A stretch of DNA of 64,000 nt, taken from the NCBI RefSeq assembly GCF_000397065.2, contig NZ_KE007326.1, positions 477,653 through 541,652 on the forward strand. The letters run 5' to 3'. Positions 40,207 through 49,953 of this stretch are shown here, in pieces; position 1 is the stretch's first letter; each line of letters opens with the position of its first letter. The DNA is from Marinobacter lipolyticus SM19 (GTDB lineage: Bacteria; Pseudomonadota; Gammaproteobacteria; Pseudomonadales; Oleiphilaceae). Under the pieces are notes generated by a model. The model was not told the DNA's origin, did not search any database, and worked only from the letters and a program-made list of their open reading frames with translations. Made by a program: the position numbers and the translations under genes.

Positions 40207-41687
40207 GCCACACCTCCATTGAGTTGCAGGATGTGCTGAACCTGCTCTGCATCACTGAAGTGCACGCGCTGGCCTGCCGTTTCCTGATAGGTCTCATGGC
40301 CCTTGCCAGCGATCAGCACTATGTCGCCTTCGCCCGCCTGCCGTATGGTGCGGGCAATCGCCTCGGCACGGTCGTGAATCACCGCGACCTGATCCGGGTT
40401 CTCAAATCCACTGCAGATTTCCCTGGCGATCGCGTCCGGATGCTCGCCCCGGGGGTTGTCGTCAGTCACAACAACGACATCAGCCGCTTTTTCGGCCTCC
40501 ACGGCCATTTCCGGGCGCTTGCCACTATCACGATCACCACCGCAACCGAACACACAAAACAGGCGCCCCGTGACATGGGGCTTCAGCGCCGCCAATGCAT
40601 TCGCCAGTGCATCCGGAGTGTGAGCATAATCCACCACGACCCTTACGCCATTGGCACCAGAAAACGGTTCCAGGCGGCCAGGCGGCGGCTGTAAAGTCTC
40701 GACAGCTCTCTGTACGCGCTCAACCGGTACGCCCAGGCTCAATACAGCGGCCATGGATGCCAGTACGTTGCTGGCATTGAAGCTCCCCATCAACGGTACA
40801 TTGACGTCGAACGCGCCCCACTCGCCATCCACGGATGCGGTAAAGCCGTGAAGGGTCGGTTCGAACCCGGTCAGCCACAGCTCAGTCTGGGCCTCGTGGA
40901 GGCTATAGCGTACCCGGTCGCATTTGCCCTCGAGTTGGTCATACAGCTGACGTCCGAACGGATCATCGAAATTCACAACCGCGTAGTGCAGTTCCTCGCG
41001 TTCAAAAAGCCTCGCCTTGGCCGCTCCATAGGATTCCATTGAGCCGTGGTAATCGAGGTGGTCCCGGGTCAGGTTGGTAAACACCGCTCCCGTCATCGTG
41101 AGGCGGTCAATCCTGCCCTGATCCAGCGCATGAGATGACACCTCCATCGCCGCTGCGCGCCCACCCTGTTTCAATATCCGTGACAGAACTCGATTGACCT
41201 GAACCACATCCGGCGTCGTGTGGGAAGCCACCTGCAGCGCGCCTGGCATGCCATAGCCCAGGGTACCCAACAACCCGCACGGGGTGCCGGTCTGCTGCAA
41301 CAGCTGTGCGATATAGTGACTGACCGACGTTTTACCATTGGTTCCAGTTACTCCGATCAGTCGCAAGCGCTGAGAGGGATGCTCGAAAAATCGATCAGCG
41401 ATCTTTCCCAGCTTACTTCGCAGCCCAACAACCGGCACAATGAGTGCGCCGCGGTGTTCCCGACATTCCCCGGGCTCATCGGCCTCAAGAATAATGACGG
41501 TGGCACCGGCGGCCACCGCCTGATCCACATAGTGGTCCGCGGTCGTTCGACTGCCCGCCAGAGCGATGAACGCATCCCCCGACGTCACCTGCCGGCTGTC
41601 CGTCTGCAAACCGTGTATCGTCACGTCAAAAACGGACGGCACCGGCGCTATACCCTGTAACAATGTGCTGAGTGATGTGATACACAT
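40203..41687 (-). CDS. murE: UDP-MurNAc-L-Ala-D-Glu--meso-diaminopimelate ligase
   Basis: About 494 residues from the ATG at 41687, 4 nt after the ftsI stop and preceded by GAGGAGCGGGGG; a longer frame from 41735 would run inside ftsI. It adds the third residue of the stem. D-S-R-Q-V-T-S-G-D-A-F-I-A near residues 33-45; ATP loop V-T-G-T-N-G-K-T-S-V near 114-123. D-N-P-R-G-E near 405 is the diaminopimelate-recognition motif, so the stem should be mDAP type. Confidence 0.97.
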   Translation of the reverse strand: MCITSLSTLLQGIAPVPSVFDVTIHGLQTDSRQVTSGDAFIALAGSRTTADHYVDQAVAAGATVIILEADEPGECREHRGALIVPVVGLRSKLGKIADRFFEHPSQRLRLIGVTGTNGKTSVSHYIAQLLQQTGTPCGLLGTLGYGMPGALQVASHTTPDVVQVNRVLSRILKQGGRAAAMEVSSHALDQGRIDRLTMTGAVFTNLTRDHLDYHGSMESYGAAKARLFEREELHYAVVNFDDPFGRQLYDQLEGKCDRVRYSLHEAQTELWLTGFEPTLHGFTASVDGEWGAFDVNVPLMGSFNASNVLASMAAVLSLGVPVERVQRAVETLQPPPGRLEPFSGANGVRVVVDYAHTPDALANALAALKPHVTGRLFCVFGCGGDRDSGKRPEMAVEAEKAADVVVVTDDNPRGEHPDAIAREICSGFENPDQVAVIHDRAEAIARTIRQAGEGDIVLIAGKGHETYQETAGQRVHFSDAEQVQHILQLNGGVA

Positions 41688-41691
41688 AACC

Positions 41692-43440
41692 CTACCCCCG
41701 CTCCTCGGGTGTTTTCGGCCCTGCTGGCACTTCACCGACTTCCAGTTCCGGTTTCACATTCAGCAGCCGCAATGCATCACTCATGACTCTGGCAAATACC
41801 GGCGCCGCAACTTCGCCGCCGTAGTATTCGCCGGATTGAGGTGCATCCACCGCCACCACTGTTACGATTCTCGGATGATCAATGGGCGCCATTCCGGCAA
41901 AAATGGCCTTGTATTGACTGTCTTCGTAACCGCCCTTACCCACCAGATGTACGGTGCCGGTCTTGCCGCCGGCAGAATAGAATCCAGGCTGCGCACGTTT
42001 ACCGGTACCGTTCTCGACCACCTCGCGCAGCATTTCCCGTACTTGAAATGAGACCTTCTCGGAAAGCACACGTTCCCCGACCGGTCGCTCATCCCGCTTC
42101 ATCAAACTCAATGGATAGCGAATACCGCCATTGGCCAGCACCATGTACGCCTGGGCCAGTTGCAGTGCATTCACACTCATGCCGTAGCCATAAGACAGTG
42201 TCGCTTCTTCAACGGGTCGCCATTTGGGTGGCGCCGGCAATACGCCCACCGCCTCACCGGGGAAGCCAATTCCTGTGGGCTGCCCGATACCGAGGCGGGA
42301 GTACAGGTTGCGGATGACGTCACCGCCCAACTCTGTCGCAATCTTGCTCATCCCCACATTGCTGGACTTGGCAATGATACCGGTGACCCCAAGGACGCCG
42401 TAGTTGTGACTGTCACGGATGGTAAAACGACCAAAGCGCCGGTAACCCGGCGCTGTATCAATGGTGCTGTTGAGATTGTATTTTCCCGACTCCAGGGCCG
42501 CTGCCATGGCGACCGGCTTCATGGTCGATCCCGGCTCAAACAAGTCCGTAATGGCCCTGTTTCTCAGCTTGTCCGCGCTTAGCTGACTACGATCGTTGGG
42601 GTTGTATGACCCTTGATTCACCATCGCCAATACTTCACCAGTATCGACATCCAGCATAACCAGGGTTCCACCCCGGGCGCTGTGAGCCTCCACGACCGCC
42701 TTGAGCTCACGGTATGCCAGATATTGCAGCCGCAGGTCGATACTCAACGCCAGATCGCGACCAGGCCGGGCATCGCGGATCAACGTCAGATCTTTGATCA
42801 CCCGACCGCGATTGTCCTTGAGCACCCGCTTACGGCCTTTTTCACCACTGAGCCACTGGTTATAAGCCAGCTCAATCCCTTCCTGGCCATTTTCATCAAT
42901 GTTCGCAAACCCGACCACATGGGAGGTGACCTCGCCTGCCGGATAATACCGACGGTACTCCTGGCGGCTGTAGATACCCGGGATCTCTAAAGCCAATGCG
43001 CGCTCAGCCAGTCCCGGCTGAATCTTGCGACGCAGGTACATGAACTCACGACCCTCGTAGGTCACCAGCCGCTGCCTCAGTCGCGCCTCACTGATATCGA
43101 GCAAACGCGCCAGATGTGACAATTTGGGCTCTTCCGGATCGAGTTCCGAAGGGTTGGCCCACACCGTCTGCACCGGTGTACTGACGGCCAGGGATTCCCC
43201 GTGACGGTCAGTAATGACACCCCGGTGGGCGTCTATGGACTCCACGCGAATGGTGCGCACATCCCCCTGCTTCCGCAGGAATTCATTATCAACAATGTGC
43301 AGGTCGACCAGACGCCAGCCAATCACCCCAACCACCAACAGGAAAACACCCAGCACGGAGCCGTAGCGCCAGGCTTTCAGCCCGGCAGCCAGTCGCTGAC
43401 TCCACGTTGAGTTCTTTCCCTGATCGGACAAAACAGTCAC
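41692..43440 (-). CDS. ftsI: Septal transpeptidase FtsI (PBP3)
   Basis: 582 residues. Class B penicillin-binding protein that cross-links septal peptidoglycan with FtsW. One membrane anchor is at about residues 26-48, and the pedestal domain follows. The transpeptidase motifs are S305-T-M-K308, S-S-N near 367-369 and K-T-G-T near 498. The N-terminal R-G-V-I-T-D-R-H-G motif is near 73-81. It precedes murE and follows ftsL by 23 nt. Confidence 0.98.
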   Translation of the reverse strand: MTVLSDQGKNSTWSQRLAAGLKAWRYGSVLGVFLLVVGVIGWRLVDLHIVDNEFLRKQGDVRTIRVESIDAHRGVITDRHGESLAVSTPVQTVWANPSELDPEEPKLSHLARLLDISEARLRQRLVTYEGREFMYLRRKIQPGLAERALALEIPGIYSRQEYRRYYPAGEVTSHVVGFANIDENGQEGIELAYNQWLSGEKGRKRVLKDNRGRVIKDLTLIRDARPGRDLALSIDLRLQYLAYRELKAVVEAHSARGGTLVMLDVDTGEVLAMVNQGSYNPNDRSQLSADKLRNRAITDLFEPGSTMKPVAMAAALESGKYNLNSTIDTAPGYRRFGRFTIRDSHNYGVLGVTGIIAKSSNVGMSKIATELGGDVIRNLYSRLGIGQPTGIGFPGEAVGVLPAPPKWRPVEEATLSYGYGMSVNALQLAQAYMVLANGGIRYPLSLMKRDERPVGERVLSEKVSFQVREMLREVVENGTGKRAQPGFYSAGGKTGTVHLVGKGGYEDSQYKAIFAGMAPIDHPRIVTVVAVDAPQSGEYYGGEVAAPVFARVMSDALRLLNVKPELEVGEVPAGPKTPEERG

Positions 43441-43463
43441 CCTGAGTTAGTTGTTGTCAGTAT

Positions 43464-43874
43464 TCAAAGGCCTGCTACCGGCGCCATCAGTGGCACCAGC
43501 ACAATATCCTCTTTGCCAGGCACAACCATGCCGAAGCGCTGTGCGGCAAGACTTTCAACCCGACTGTGCGCACTCAGCGCACTTTGCTCCAGCAACAGCT
43601 GGCTCCATTCGCGCTGGTACTGGTCCCGTTCACCCTGAAGCTGCGACAAGGTATTGAACAACTCCCGATTCTTGTGAGCGCTCACTACCACGCCAATGGA
43701 CGACACAACCAAAAGCCCGACCAATGCAACGGATATCAACACCTGTTTCTGCTGCAGCGACTCAAACACCTGCTGCGACACACGAACGGCACTCGCCAAT
43801 CCGTCCTTGACCTTCTGCTTATTCAACCCGGCGGTTTTAACCGCCGGCTCAATTGCCACGGCGCCCATAGTCAC
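43464..43874 (-). CDS. ftsL: Cell division protein FtsL
   Basis: 136 residues in the usual bitopic layout: a cytoplasmic tail, one membrane segment at about residues 48-68, then a coiled coil ([14 protein letters not shown]) and the [10 protein letters not shown] ending typical of FtsL. The start is GTG at 43874 overlapping the rsmH stop as GTGA; an ATG two codons later is possible. Partner of FtsB and FtsQ. The N-terminus is longer than the 121-residue E. coli protein would suggest. Confidence 0.92.
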   Translation of the reverse strand: MTMGAVAIEPAVKTAGLNKQKVKDGLASAVRVSQQVFESLQQKQVLISVALVGLLVVSSIGVVVSAHKNRELFNTLSQLQGERDQYQREWSQLLLEQSALSAHSRVESLAAQRFGMVVPGKEDIVLVPLMAPVAGL

Positions 43875-44857
43875 GCGCTCCCTTGCAAACCCTGTTTGTT
43901 GTGAACACGCTCAAGCACCCGCATAACTGCACTTCGTGCCCGAACGTTATCGCTTACTTCTTCTGTATTAGCTTTACTGGCCTTACCAATTAAACGAAAC
44001 TCCGACGCTTCCTGGGCAGCGGTCACCGGCACACCTTTTGGCAACCTGGGCCCACGCGCCAGATCGCGCATAAACCGTTTGACCAACCGATCTTCCAGCG
44101 AGTGGAAACTGATCACCACCAGGCGCCCGCCTGGCGCGAGCCGCTCTACCGCCGAAGCCAGCCCTACCTCCAGATCTTCCAATTCCCGGTTGATGAAAAT
44201 CCGGATCGCCTGGAATGTCCGCGTGGCGGGGTGCTTGTTTTTTTCCTTCTTCGGAACAGCCTGGCTGACCAATTCAGCCAACTCCCGAGTAGTTTGCAGC
44301 GGCGCCTCCTGACGACGCTCCACCACCCGGCGAGCGATGCGCCGGGAAAAGCGCTCTTCGCCGTACTGGTAGATCACATCCGCAATCTCACGCTCGTCCG
44401 CTTCCGCCAACCATTGCGCTGCACTGGGCTCCTGTTCGGGATTCATGCGCATGTCCAGTGGACCGTCGCGCATAAAGCTGAAGCCCCGGGCGGCATCATC
44501 CAGTTGCGGCGATGACACACCAAGATCCAGCAAAACGCCGTTGACCGCCTCCCAGCCTTGTTCCCCGATCGCTGCGTCAAGCTCCGCGAAAGAGCCGTGA
44601 TAACAGCAGAATCGAGCGTCCTCGGAAGCCAGCTCCCGGGCTACGCGAATCGCCTCCGGGTCCTTGTCGATTCCCAGCAAGCGGCCGTTCTCTCCCAGCT
44701 TCCCGAGTACAAGCCGGCTGTGGCCACCTCGACCAAAGGTGCCATCGACATATAAACCATCGGGGTCATTAACCAGGTAATCGACCGCCGAATCCAGGAG
44801 CACGGAGCGATGCGAGTACTTCTGGCCCGCAGTCCCCCGCTTGCGTTCGGAGGTCAT
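43871..44857 (-). CDS. rsmH: 16S rRNA m4C1402 methyltransferase
   Basis: 328 residues. It methylates N4 of C1402 in 16S rRNA using [15 protein letters not shown] near residues 14-25, the SAM loop [10 protein letters not shown] near 38-47, [10 protein letters not shown] near 109-118, and S-F-H-S-L-E-D-R near 248-255. It overlaps mraZ and ftsL by 4 nt each. Confidence 0.98.
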   Translation of the reverse strand: MTSERKRGTAGQKYSHRSVLLDSAVDYLVNDPDGLYVDGTFGRGGHSRLVLGKLGENGRLLGIDKDPEAIRVARELASEDARFCCYHGSFAELDAAIGEQGWEAVNGVLLDLGVSSPQLDDAARGFSFMRDGPLDMRMNPEQEPSAAQWLAEADEREIADVIYQYGEERFSRRIARRVVERRQEAPLQTTRELAELVSQAVPKKEKNKHPATRTFQAIRIFINRELEDLEVGLASAVERLAPGGRLVVISFHSLEDRLVKRFMRDLARGPRLPKGVPVTAAQEASEFRLIGKASKANTEEVSDNVRARSAVMRVLERVHNKQGLQGSA

Positions 44858-45312
44858 AGGGAAAGGGCCTCCATCTCTGGCGGCATTTCATCGTCATCCG
44901 AAGATTCATCCAGCCAGGCGAACCAGCGCTCCTCACTCCAGAGCTCAAGTTTTTTACCCTGCCCGATCAGCATCAGCTTTTTCTCCAGGTGCGCATAGCT
45001 GCGCAACGTGGGCGGCACCAGGATTCGCCCGGCACCATCCAGTTCCATCGGCGCAGCGTTACCGAGAATCAGGCGCTGCAACCGGCGAGCGGCTTTGTTC
45101 ATGTTGGGAAGTGCTTCAACCTTGGGCCGGAGAATCTCCCACTCTGGTTCCGGATACACCAACAGGCAGCGCTCCTCGTCAGCATTGGCAGTCAATACAA
45201 TGCGGCCACCACAGGCTTGCGCAAGCTCTTCGCGCACCCTGGCGGGGATCGCAAGGCGACCCTTCGCATCCATATTGATGGCATGACTGCCAAGAAAGTT
45301 GCTCATTTGCAC
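44854..45312 (-). CDS. mraZ: Transcriptional regulator MraZ
   Basis: 152 residues with two AbrB-like SpoVT folds. The first has [16 protein letters not shown] near residues 9-24, the second [12 protein letters not shown] near 92-103. MraZ binds repeats upstream of its own gene and represses the dcw cluster in E. coli. Four matching repeats lie just upstream here. It is the first gene of the cluster. Confidence 0.97.
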   Translation of the reverse strand: MQMSNFLGSHAINMDAKGRLAIPARVREELAQACGGRIVLTANADEERCLLVYPEPEWEILRPKVEALPNMNKAARRLQRLILGNAAPMELDGAGRILVPPTLRSYAHLEKKLMLIGQGKKLELWSEERWFAWLDESSDDDEMPPEMEALSL

Positions 45313-45330
45313 CGACTCTGGGGTTCAGAA

Positions 45331-45364
45331 ACCAAAAAAAACCACTAAAAACCACTTTTTCCCA
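45331..45364 (-). promoter_or_regulatory. MraZ operator: four TGG repeats at 10-bp spacing
   Basis: Read on the minus strand, TGGGA, TGGTT, TGGTT and TGGTT begin exactly 10 bp apart (CCA on the plus strand at 45332, 45342, 45352 and 45362). The E. coli MraZ site is a set of TGGGN boxes with 5-bp spacers, the same geometry. The repeats lie just downstream of the predicted transcription start, so bound MraZ would block initiation or early elongation. Confidence 0.82.
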
Positions 45365-45373
45365 CTTGTGCAC

Positions 45374-45402
45374 ACTATAGAAACACGCAATACACAATGC
45401 AA
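45374..45402 (-). promoter_or_regulatory. mraZ: Sigma-70-type promoter of the dcw cluster
   Basis: On the minus strand TTGCAT (45397-45402) and TATAGT (45374-45379) are separated by 17 nt. Transcription would start near 45367, immediately before the MraZ repeats and about 55 nt before the mraZ ATG. Confidence 0.75.
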
Positions 45403-45611
45403 GCGCCGCTAACGGCGTCGCACCTGCAAAAGTTCCTTTTATGACAAGAGGTTACAGGCGAAGACTCGCCAAGAGGGGCAAATTACGAAAAAGAAAGACA
45501 GAAAAATCAGTCACCTGCAAAAAGAACTGCAGATGAAAAATGAGGTTTAAGATTTTTTGGCTATAAAGGACGCAGTCTGAGAAGGATAAGCATCAGATGG
45601 TCAGGGGAAAA

Positions 45612-45964
<353 letters not shown>

Positions 45965-45970
45965 GGCACG

Positions 45971-45999
45971 ACAATACTCCTGCGATCAAGAGCGTGCAA
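45971..45999 (-). promoter_or_regulatory. rnpB: Sigma-70 promoter of rnpB
   Basis: TTGCAC (45994-45999) and TATTGT (45971-45976) on the minus strand are 17 nt apart, and the RNA 5' end follows 7 nt later. The promoter begins about 29 nt after the rsmI stop codon. Confidence 0.8.
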
Positions 46000-46027
46000 G
46001 CGAAACCCTTCCATCGCCCCGATATTG

Positions 46028-46900
46028 CTATGCGGACTTTGCATCCAGTGCACGCTGATATAACTCGTTTTTCGGACGTCCAGTCAACTCGGCAACAATT
46101 TTGGCCACCTTCTTGACCGGCAACTCGGCCACCAACAACCTCAGAAGCCTGTCGGTATCCACCGCCTCTTCATCACCCTGTTCCGGATTGCGGCTCGCGC
46201 CATGGATCATCACTACAAACTCACCGCGAGCTCCGTTGGGGTCCGCCTCAATGGCATTGCTGACGGCGCCCGCTGGCCCCGCATAGAAGGTTTCGAACGC
46301 TTTCGTGAGCTCCCGCCCCAAAACCACTTCACGGTCGCTCCCCATGACCTCACTGATCTGGGCAACGGTTTCCAGAATCCGATGGGGCGATTCATAGAAC
46401 ACCAGGGTGGCAACCTCCGTCACCAGTGCTTCCAGCTCGGAGCGACGGGCACCCCGCTTGGCGGGCAGAAACCCCGCAAACAGAAAACGATCCGTGGGCA
46501 AACCAGCCGCACTCAATGCAGCTACCAAGGCACAAGGCCCGGGGATGGGGCTTACCCTGATCCCTCGCTCCCGCGCCTCGCGAACCAGGACATAGCCGGG
46601 ATCAGAAATTAAAGGCGTACCCGCATCGGACACCAGCGCAACATCCTCTCCGGCTTCGAGGCGACCCAACACCTGAGCAGCGCGGTTACGCTCGTTGTGG
46701 TCATGGAGCGCCAGCATAGGTTTCTGAATCCCTAGAAACTGCAACAGCCGCCCACTGTGGCGGGTATCCTCCGCCGCAATCAGCGCGACACTGGCCAGTG
46801 TCGCGGATGCCCGCGGGGACAGGTCCTCCAGGTTACCTATGGGGGTGGCAACAATATAAAGGGTGCCCGACCTTTCCGGAGAATTGAGGTCTGATTTCAC
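46028..46900 (-). CDS. rsmI: 16S rRNA 2'-O-methyltransferase RsmI
   Basis: 290 residues; start is GTG at 46900 with AGAGG upstream. It methylates the ribose of C1402, the same nucleotide whose base is methylated by RsmH in this window. Tetrapyrrole-methylase fold: Y-I-V-A-T-P-I-G-N-L-E-D near residues 15-26, A-E-D-T-R near 43-47, V-S-D-A-G-T-P-L-I-S-D-P-G near 90-102. It is divergent from lpoA, as in E. coli, and upstream of rnpB. Confidence 0.97.
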   Translation of the reverse strand: MKSDLNSPERSGTLYIVATPIGNLEDLSPRASATLASVALIAAEDTRHSGRLLQFLGIQKPMLALHDHNERNRAAQVLGRLEAGEDVALVSDAGTPLISDPGYVLVREARERGIRVSPIPGPCALVAALSAAGLPTDRFLFAGFLPAKRGARRSELEALVTEVATLVFYESPHRILETVAQISEVMGSDREVVLGRELTKAFETFYAGPAGAVSNAIEADPNGARGEFVVMIHGASRNPEQGDEEAVDTDRLLRLLVAELPVKKVAKIVAELTGRPKNELYQRALDAKSA

Positions 46901-47077
46901 ATATGCCTCTCTTTACCTTGGGACCATGACACCAACGTCATGTGAAATGGCCCGGGAGCTGTTAAACTTGCCAGCTTGAGAATGATACAGGGAGCCCGAC
47001 AAATTCAGGTTCCCGGCATGATGCCGTCGTTTACCCGGCGTCACAAGCGCAATTACCCGGAGTATCGTGAGCCTGCC

Positions 47078-48916
47078 ATGACCAAACACTGTCTGACCCT
47101 GAGAACTTTTACCACCGTTCTAATGCTGACAATGCTGGCCACCGGATGTGCCAGCGTCAACCTGGAGACCCAGCCTGAGACCGCAGGCCAGGCCATCGAA
47201 GCGGCGAGCAAGCTCAGCGACCGAAACGAGGCTCAAAGGTATCTGTTGCGCTCCGCAGACGGGTTCCAGAGCCAGAACGACCATGAGTCCGCCCGAAATA
47301 TACTCCAAAGCAAGCCAATGGCCGATCCATCCGGCGAACTGAAAGACCAATACCTGCTGCTCTCCATGGGTAGCGCCACGGCACTGGAAGACAGCGACTG
47401 GGCCAGACAACTCTCCGGCCAGCTGAAACCGGACCAGTTTCTCAATTACGACCGCGGCCTGATGGCCCATGCAGCCACCCTTCAGGCAGAGACCCTGCAA
47501 CTGGCTGACGACCACCTGTCCGCAGCTGCCACCCTCATCCTTCTTGCACAGTCCGACACCCGTCAGAACGCGCAACAGATACACGACCGTATCTGGCAGG
47601 CGTTAAAGGCGACTTCCGATACACAATTGTCGGAAGAAAGCGGTCAGATTTTGGGGTACGAAGCGCAAGGGTGGATTGAACTGACCGGTATCCTGCGGGA
47701 ACCCGGCATGAACCTGGATGCCCAGGGCCGCGCAGTCCGGCAATGGCAGAACAACTGGCCTGGACATCCTGCTGCCATTACGCCGCCTTCAGAACTGCAA
47801 TTGATCGCCAGTCTTGCGGAGAGCCGCCCGGAGCAAATCACCCTGGCCCTTCCACTTGAAGGACCACTGGCAAGCGCCGGCAAAGCCATCAGGGACGGCT
47901 TCTTCGCAGCCTACTACGATGATCAGTCAGCGGACCGGAGCAAGACCAGTATCCGCGTGGTGAACACGGCCGGGCAGAACTTCCGGGACCTTTACCAGGA
48001 GCTGTCCGGCGGGGATCAGGATCTCATTGTCGGCCCCCTCGAGAAGGAATCACTGCAGAGTCTGGCCGAACTGAGCACCATGCCCGTTCCCGTACTCGGC
48101 CTGAACTACCTGCCCCAGGGCAGTGCAGCACCTTCCGGACTGTATCAGTTTGGCCTGTCTGCCGAGGACGAAGCGCGCCAGATTGCCGATCGGCTGAGGC
48201 AGGAAAATAACGACCAGGCACTGGCACTGATTCCCCAGGGTGAGTGGGGCGATCGCCTTGAGGCCGCCTTGCTTGAACGCATGGCGGAAAATGGCAGTAC
48301 CGCCCTCGACATCGAACGCTATTTCCGCGAAGACAACTTTCGCACCATCGTCGCTGAGTTGCTGGGTATTACCGCCTCCCGTGAACGCGCCATTGATGTT
48401 GAGCGCACTGCTGGCGTCAATGTCGAGTTTGAACCCCGACGCAGGCAGGATGCCGATGCCGTCGTGATGGTTGCAGAACCAACCATAGCCCGGCAATTCA
48501 AGCCCTTGTTTGCATTCTATTTTGGTGGTGACCTCCCGGTATACTCTCCGTCCATGGTGTATGAAGGCAATCCGGCTCCCTCCAGAGACCGGGACCTCAA
48601 CGATGTGACCTTCACCGATATCCCCTGGGTTCTCGATGACCAGAACGAGTTCCGCGATACCGCCACTCAGGCACTACCGGACATGCGGGGCCAGCTGGGC
48701 CGGCTGTTTGCGATGGGCTCGGATGCCTGGAACCTGAGCAAACGCTTGCCACTACTACGCCAGGTTGAGGGCGCCTCTATTGAGGGCCAAACCGGCGTGC
48801 TGACCATGGCACCCGGAGGCAGCATTCATCGACAGCAAATGTGGGCTCGCTTTACAAACGGCACGGCACAGCTACTGACTCCGGAATCGGAAGAGGCTCA
48901 GACCGAAGAACAATAA
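47078..48916 (+). CDS. lpoA: Penicillin-binding protein activator LpoA
   Basis: About 612 residues from the ATG at 47078; the frame opens at 46976 but the signal peptide begins here. Lipoprotein signal with lipobox L-A-T-G-C near residues 19-23. The N-terminal half is TPR-like helices, the C-terminal half (about 280-600) a periplasmic-binding-protein fold (I-T-L-A-L-P-L-E-G-P-L-A...G-F-F-A-A-Y). LpoA is anchored in the outer membrane and stimulates PBP1A. The lpoA-yraN-diaA order supports the call. Confidence 0.93.
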   Translation: MTKHCLTLRTFTTVLMLTMLATGCASVNLETQPETAGQAIEAASKLSDRNEAQRYLLRSADGFQSQNDHESARNILQSKPMADPSGELKDQYLLLSMGSATALEDSDWARQLSGQLKPDQFLNYDRGLMAHAATLQAETLQLADDHLSAAATLILLAQSDTRQNAQQIHDRIWQALKATSDTQLSEESGQILGYEAQGWIELTGILREPGMNLDAQGRAVRQWQNNWPGHPAAITPPSELQLIASLAESRPEQITLALPLEGPLASAGKAIRDGFFAAYYDDQSADRSKTSIRVVNTAGQNFRDLYQELSGGDQDLIVGPLEKESLQSLAELSTMPVPVLGLNYLPQGSAAPSGLYQFGLSAEDEARQIADRLRQENNDQALALIPQGEWGDRLEAALLERMAENGSTALDIERYFREDNFRTIVAELLGITASRERAIDVERTAGVNVEFEPRRRQDADAVVMVAEPTIARQFKPLFAFYFGGDLPVYSPSMVYEGNPAPSRDRDLNDVTFTDIPWVLDDQNEFRDTATQALPDMRGQLGRLFAMGSDAWNLSKRLPLLRQVEGASIEGQTGVLTMAPGGSIHRQQMWARFTNGTAQLLTPESEEAQTEEQ

Positions 48917-48944
48917 CCAGAGAATCAATAGGCGGAGGAATGCC

Positions 48945-49316
48945 ATGGAAGGCAAACCCGGCAACAAGGCCATTGGCGACCACACCGAAGCCGTGGCCGC
49001 ACGTTACCTGCAAAGTCGCGGCGTTACCATTGTCGAGAGAAACGTCTTCAGTCGTGGCGGTGAAATTGACCTGATTGGTCGCGATGGCGAGGTGCTGGTC
49101 TTCTTCGAAGTGCGTTACCGGGGAGCCGGCAGCTTGGCCGGCGGAGCGGAATCTGTCACTCCGACCAAACAACGCAGACTTGTCAGAGCGGCCTCCTTCT
49201 ACCTGCACAGAAACGGACTCTGGAACATTCCCAGCCGTATTGATGTCATTGCCATCGCACCGGGCGATGTTAAAAAATACCGGATACAATGGATCAGGAA
49301 TGCAATTCAGGCTTGA
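48945..49316 (+). CDS. yraN: UPF0102 (YraN) family protein
   Basis: 123 residues. Resolvase/endonuclease-like fold of the YraN family: N-K-A-I-G-D-H-T-E-A-V-A-A-R-Y-L near residues 5-20, G-G-E-I-D-L-I-G-R-D near 43-52, and V-F-F-E-V-R-Y-R near 57-64. The E-D...E-V-R arrangement resembles nuclease active sites, but the function is not established. GGAGG lies 6 nt before the ATG region. diaA follows directly. Confidence 0.93.
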   Translation: MEGKPGNKAIGDHTEAVAARYLQSRGVTIVERNVFSRGGEIDLIGRDGEVLVFFEVRYRGAGSLAGGAESVTPTKQRRLVRAASFYLHRNGLWNIPSRIDVIAIAPGDVKKYRIQWIRNAIQA

Positions 49317-49318
49317 AC

Positions 49319-49909
49319 ATGACCGATACTGAACAACAAATCAATCAATGGTTTGCTGCGCATATGGAGCACACGGCCCAGGCCGCCAGCACAACGGCCC
49401 CCGCCATCGAAAGCGCGGTGGGAGCGTTTGTGCATACGCTACTCTGCGACGGCAAGATTATTACGTGCGCCAACGGCAATGCCAATATACTTGCCCAGTA
49501 CTTTTGCACAGCCCTGCTGAACCGCTTTGAGCATGATCGACCAGCGCTGCCGGCTATCAACCTCGGCGCCGACGCCACCACCTATTCAGCGATCTGTCGC
49601 GATAACCGATTTAACGATACATTTTCCAGGCAAGTTCGCGCCATTGGCAAAGCAGACGACCTACTCTTCATTATTGTCGATGACGGGCACAAAGCCAACC
49701 TGATCCAGGCCATTCAGGCCGCCCATGACCGGGAGATGCGTGTCGTGGTGCTGAGTGCCAAAGAAAAGTCCGACATAACCTCTCTACTCCACCCGGAAGA
49801 CCATGAAATAGCGCTGGATAACCTGTCCGCTACCGCAGCGACCCCCTTGCTACTGGTCATTATCAATGCCTTGTGCGGGCTGATCGACAGTACGCTCTTC
49901 GGCGGATAA
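49319..49909 (+). CDS. diaA: SIS-domain protein, divergent DiaA
   Basis: 196 residues from the ATG at 49319, two bases after the yraN stop. SIS (sugar isomerase) fold, close in layout to E. coli DiaA, which binds DnaA and promotes initiation. The end A-L-C-G-L-I-D-S-T-L-F matches DiaA closely. The usual G-N-G-x-S phosphosugar loop reads C-A-N-G-N-A-N near residues 50-56, so it is unlikely to be the isomerase GmhA. The lpoA-yraN-diaA context agrees. Confidence 0.85.
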   Translation: MTDTEQQINQWFAAHMEHTAQAASTTAPAIESAVGAFVHTLLCDGKIITCANGNANILAQYFCTALLNRFEHDRPALPAINLGADATTYSAICRDNRFNDTFSRQVRAIGKADDLLFIIVDDGHKANLIQAIQAAHDREMRVVVLSAKEKSDITSLLHPEDHEIALDNLSATAATPLLLVIINALCGLIDSTLFGG

Positions 49910-49910
49910 T

Positions 49911-49938
49911 AAAAAAGCCAGCTGGACGCTGGCTTTTT
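49911..49938. terminator. Bidirectional terminator between diaA and sspB
   Basis: aaaaaagccagc / gctggctttttt-like hairpin with a short loop and runs of A on the left and T on the right, between convergent diaA and sspB. Confidence 0.9.
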
Positions 49939-49953
49939 AGACTCTGAACACGA

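Noticed and set aside
38953..40239. Plus-strand frame of 428 codons opposite murF
   Set aside because: Antisense to a motif-complete murF inside a tightly coupled operon.
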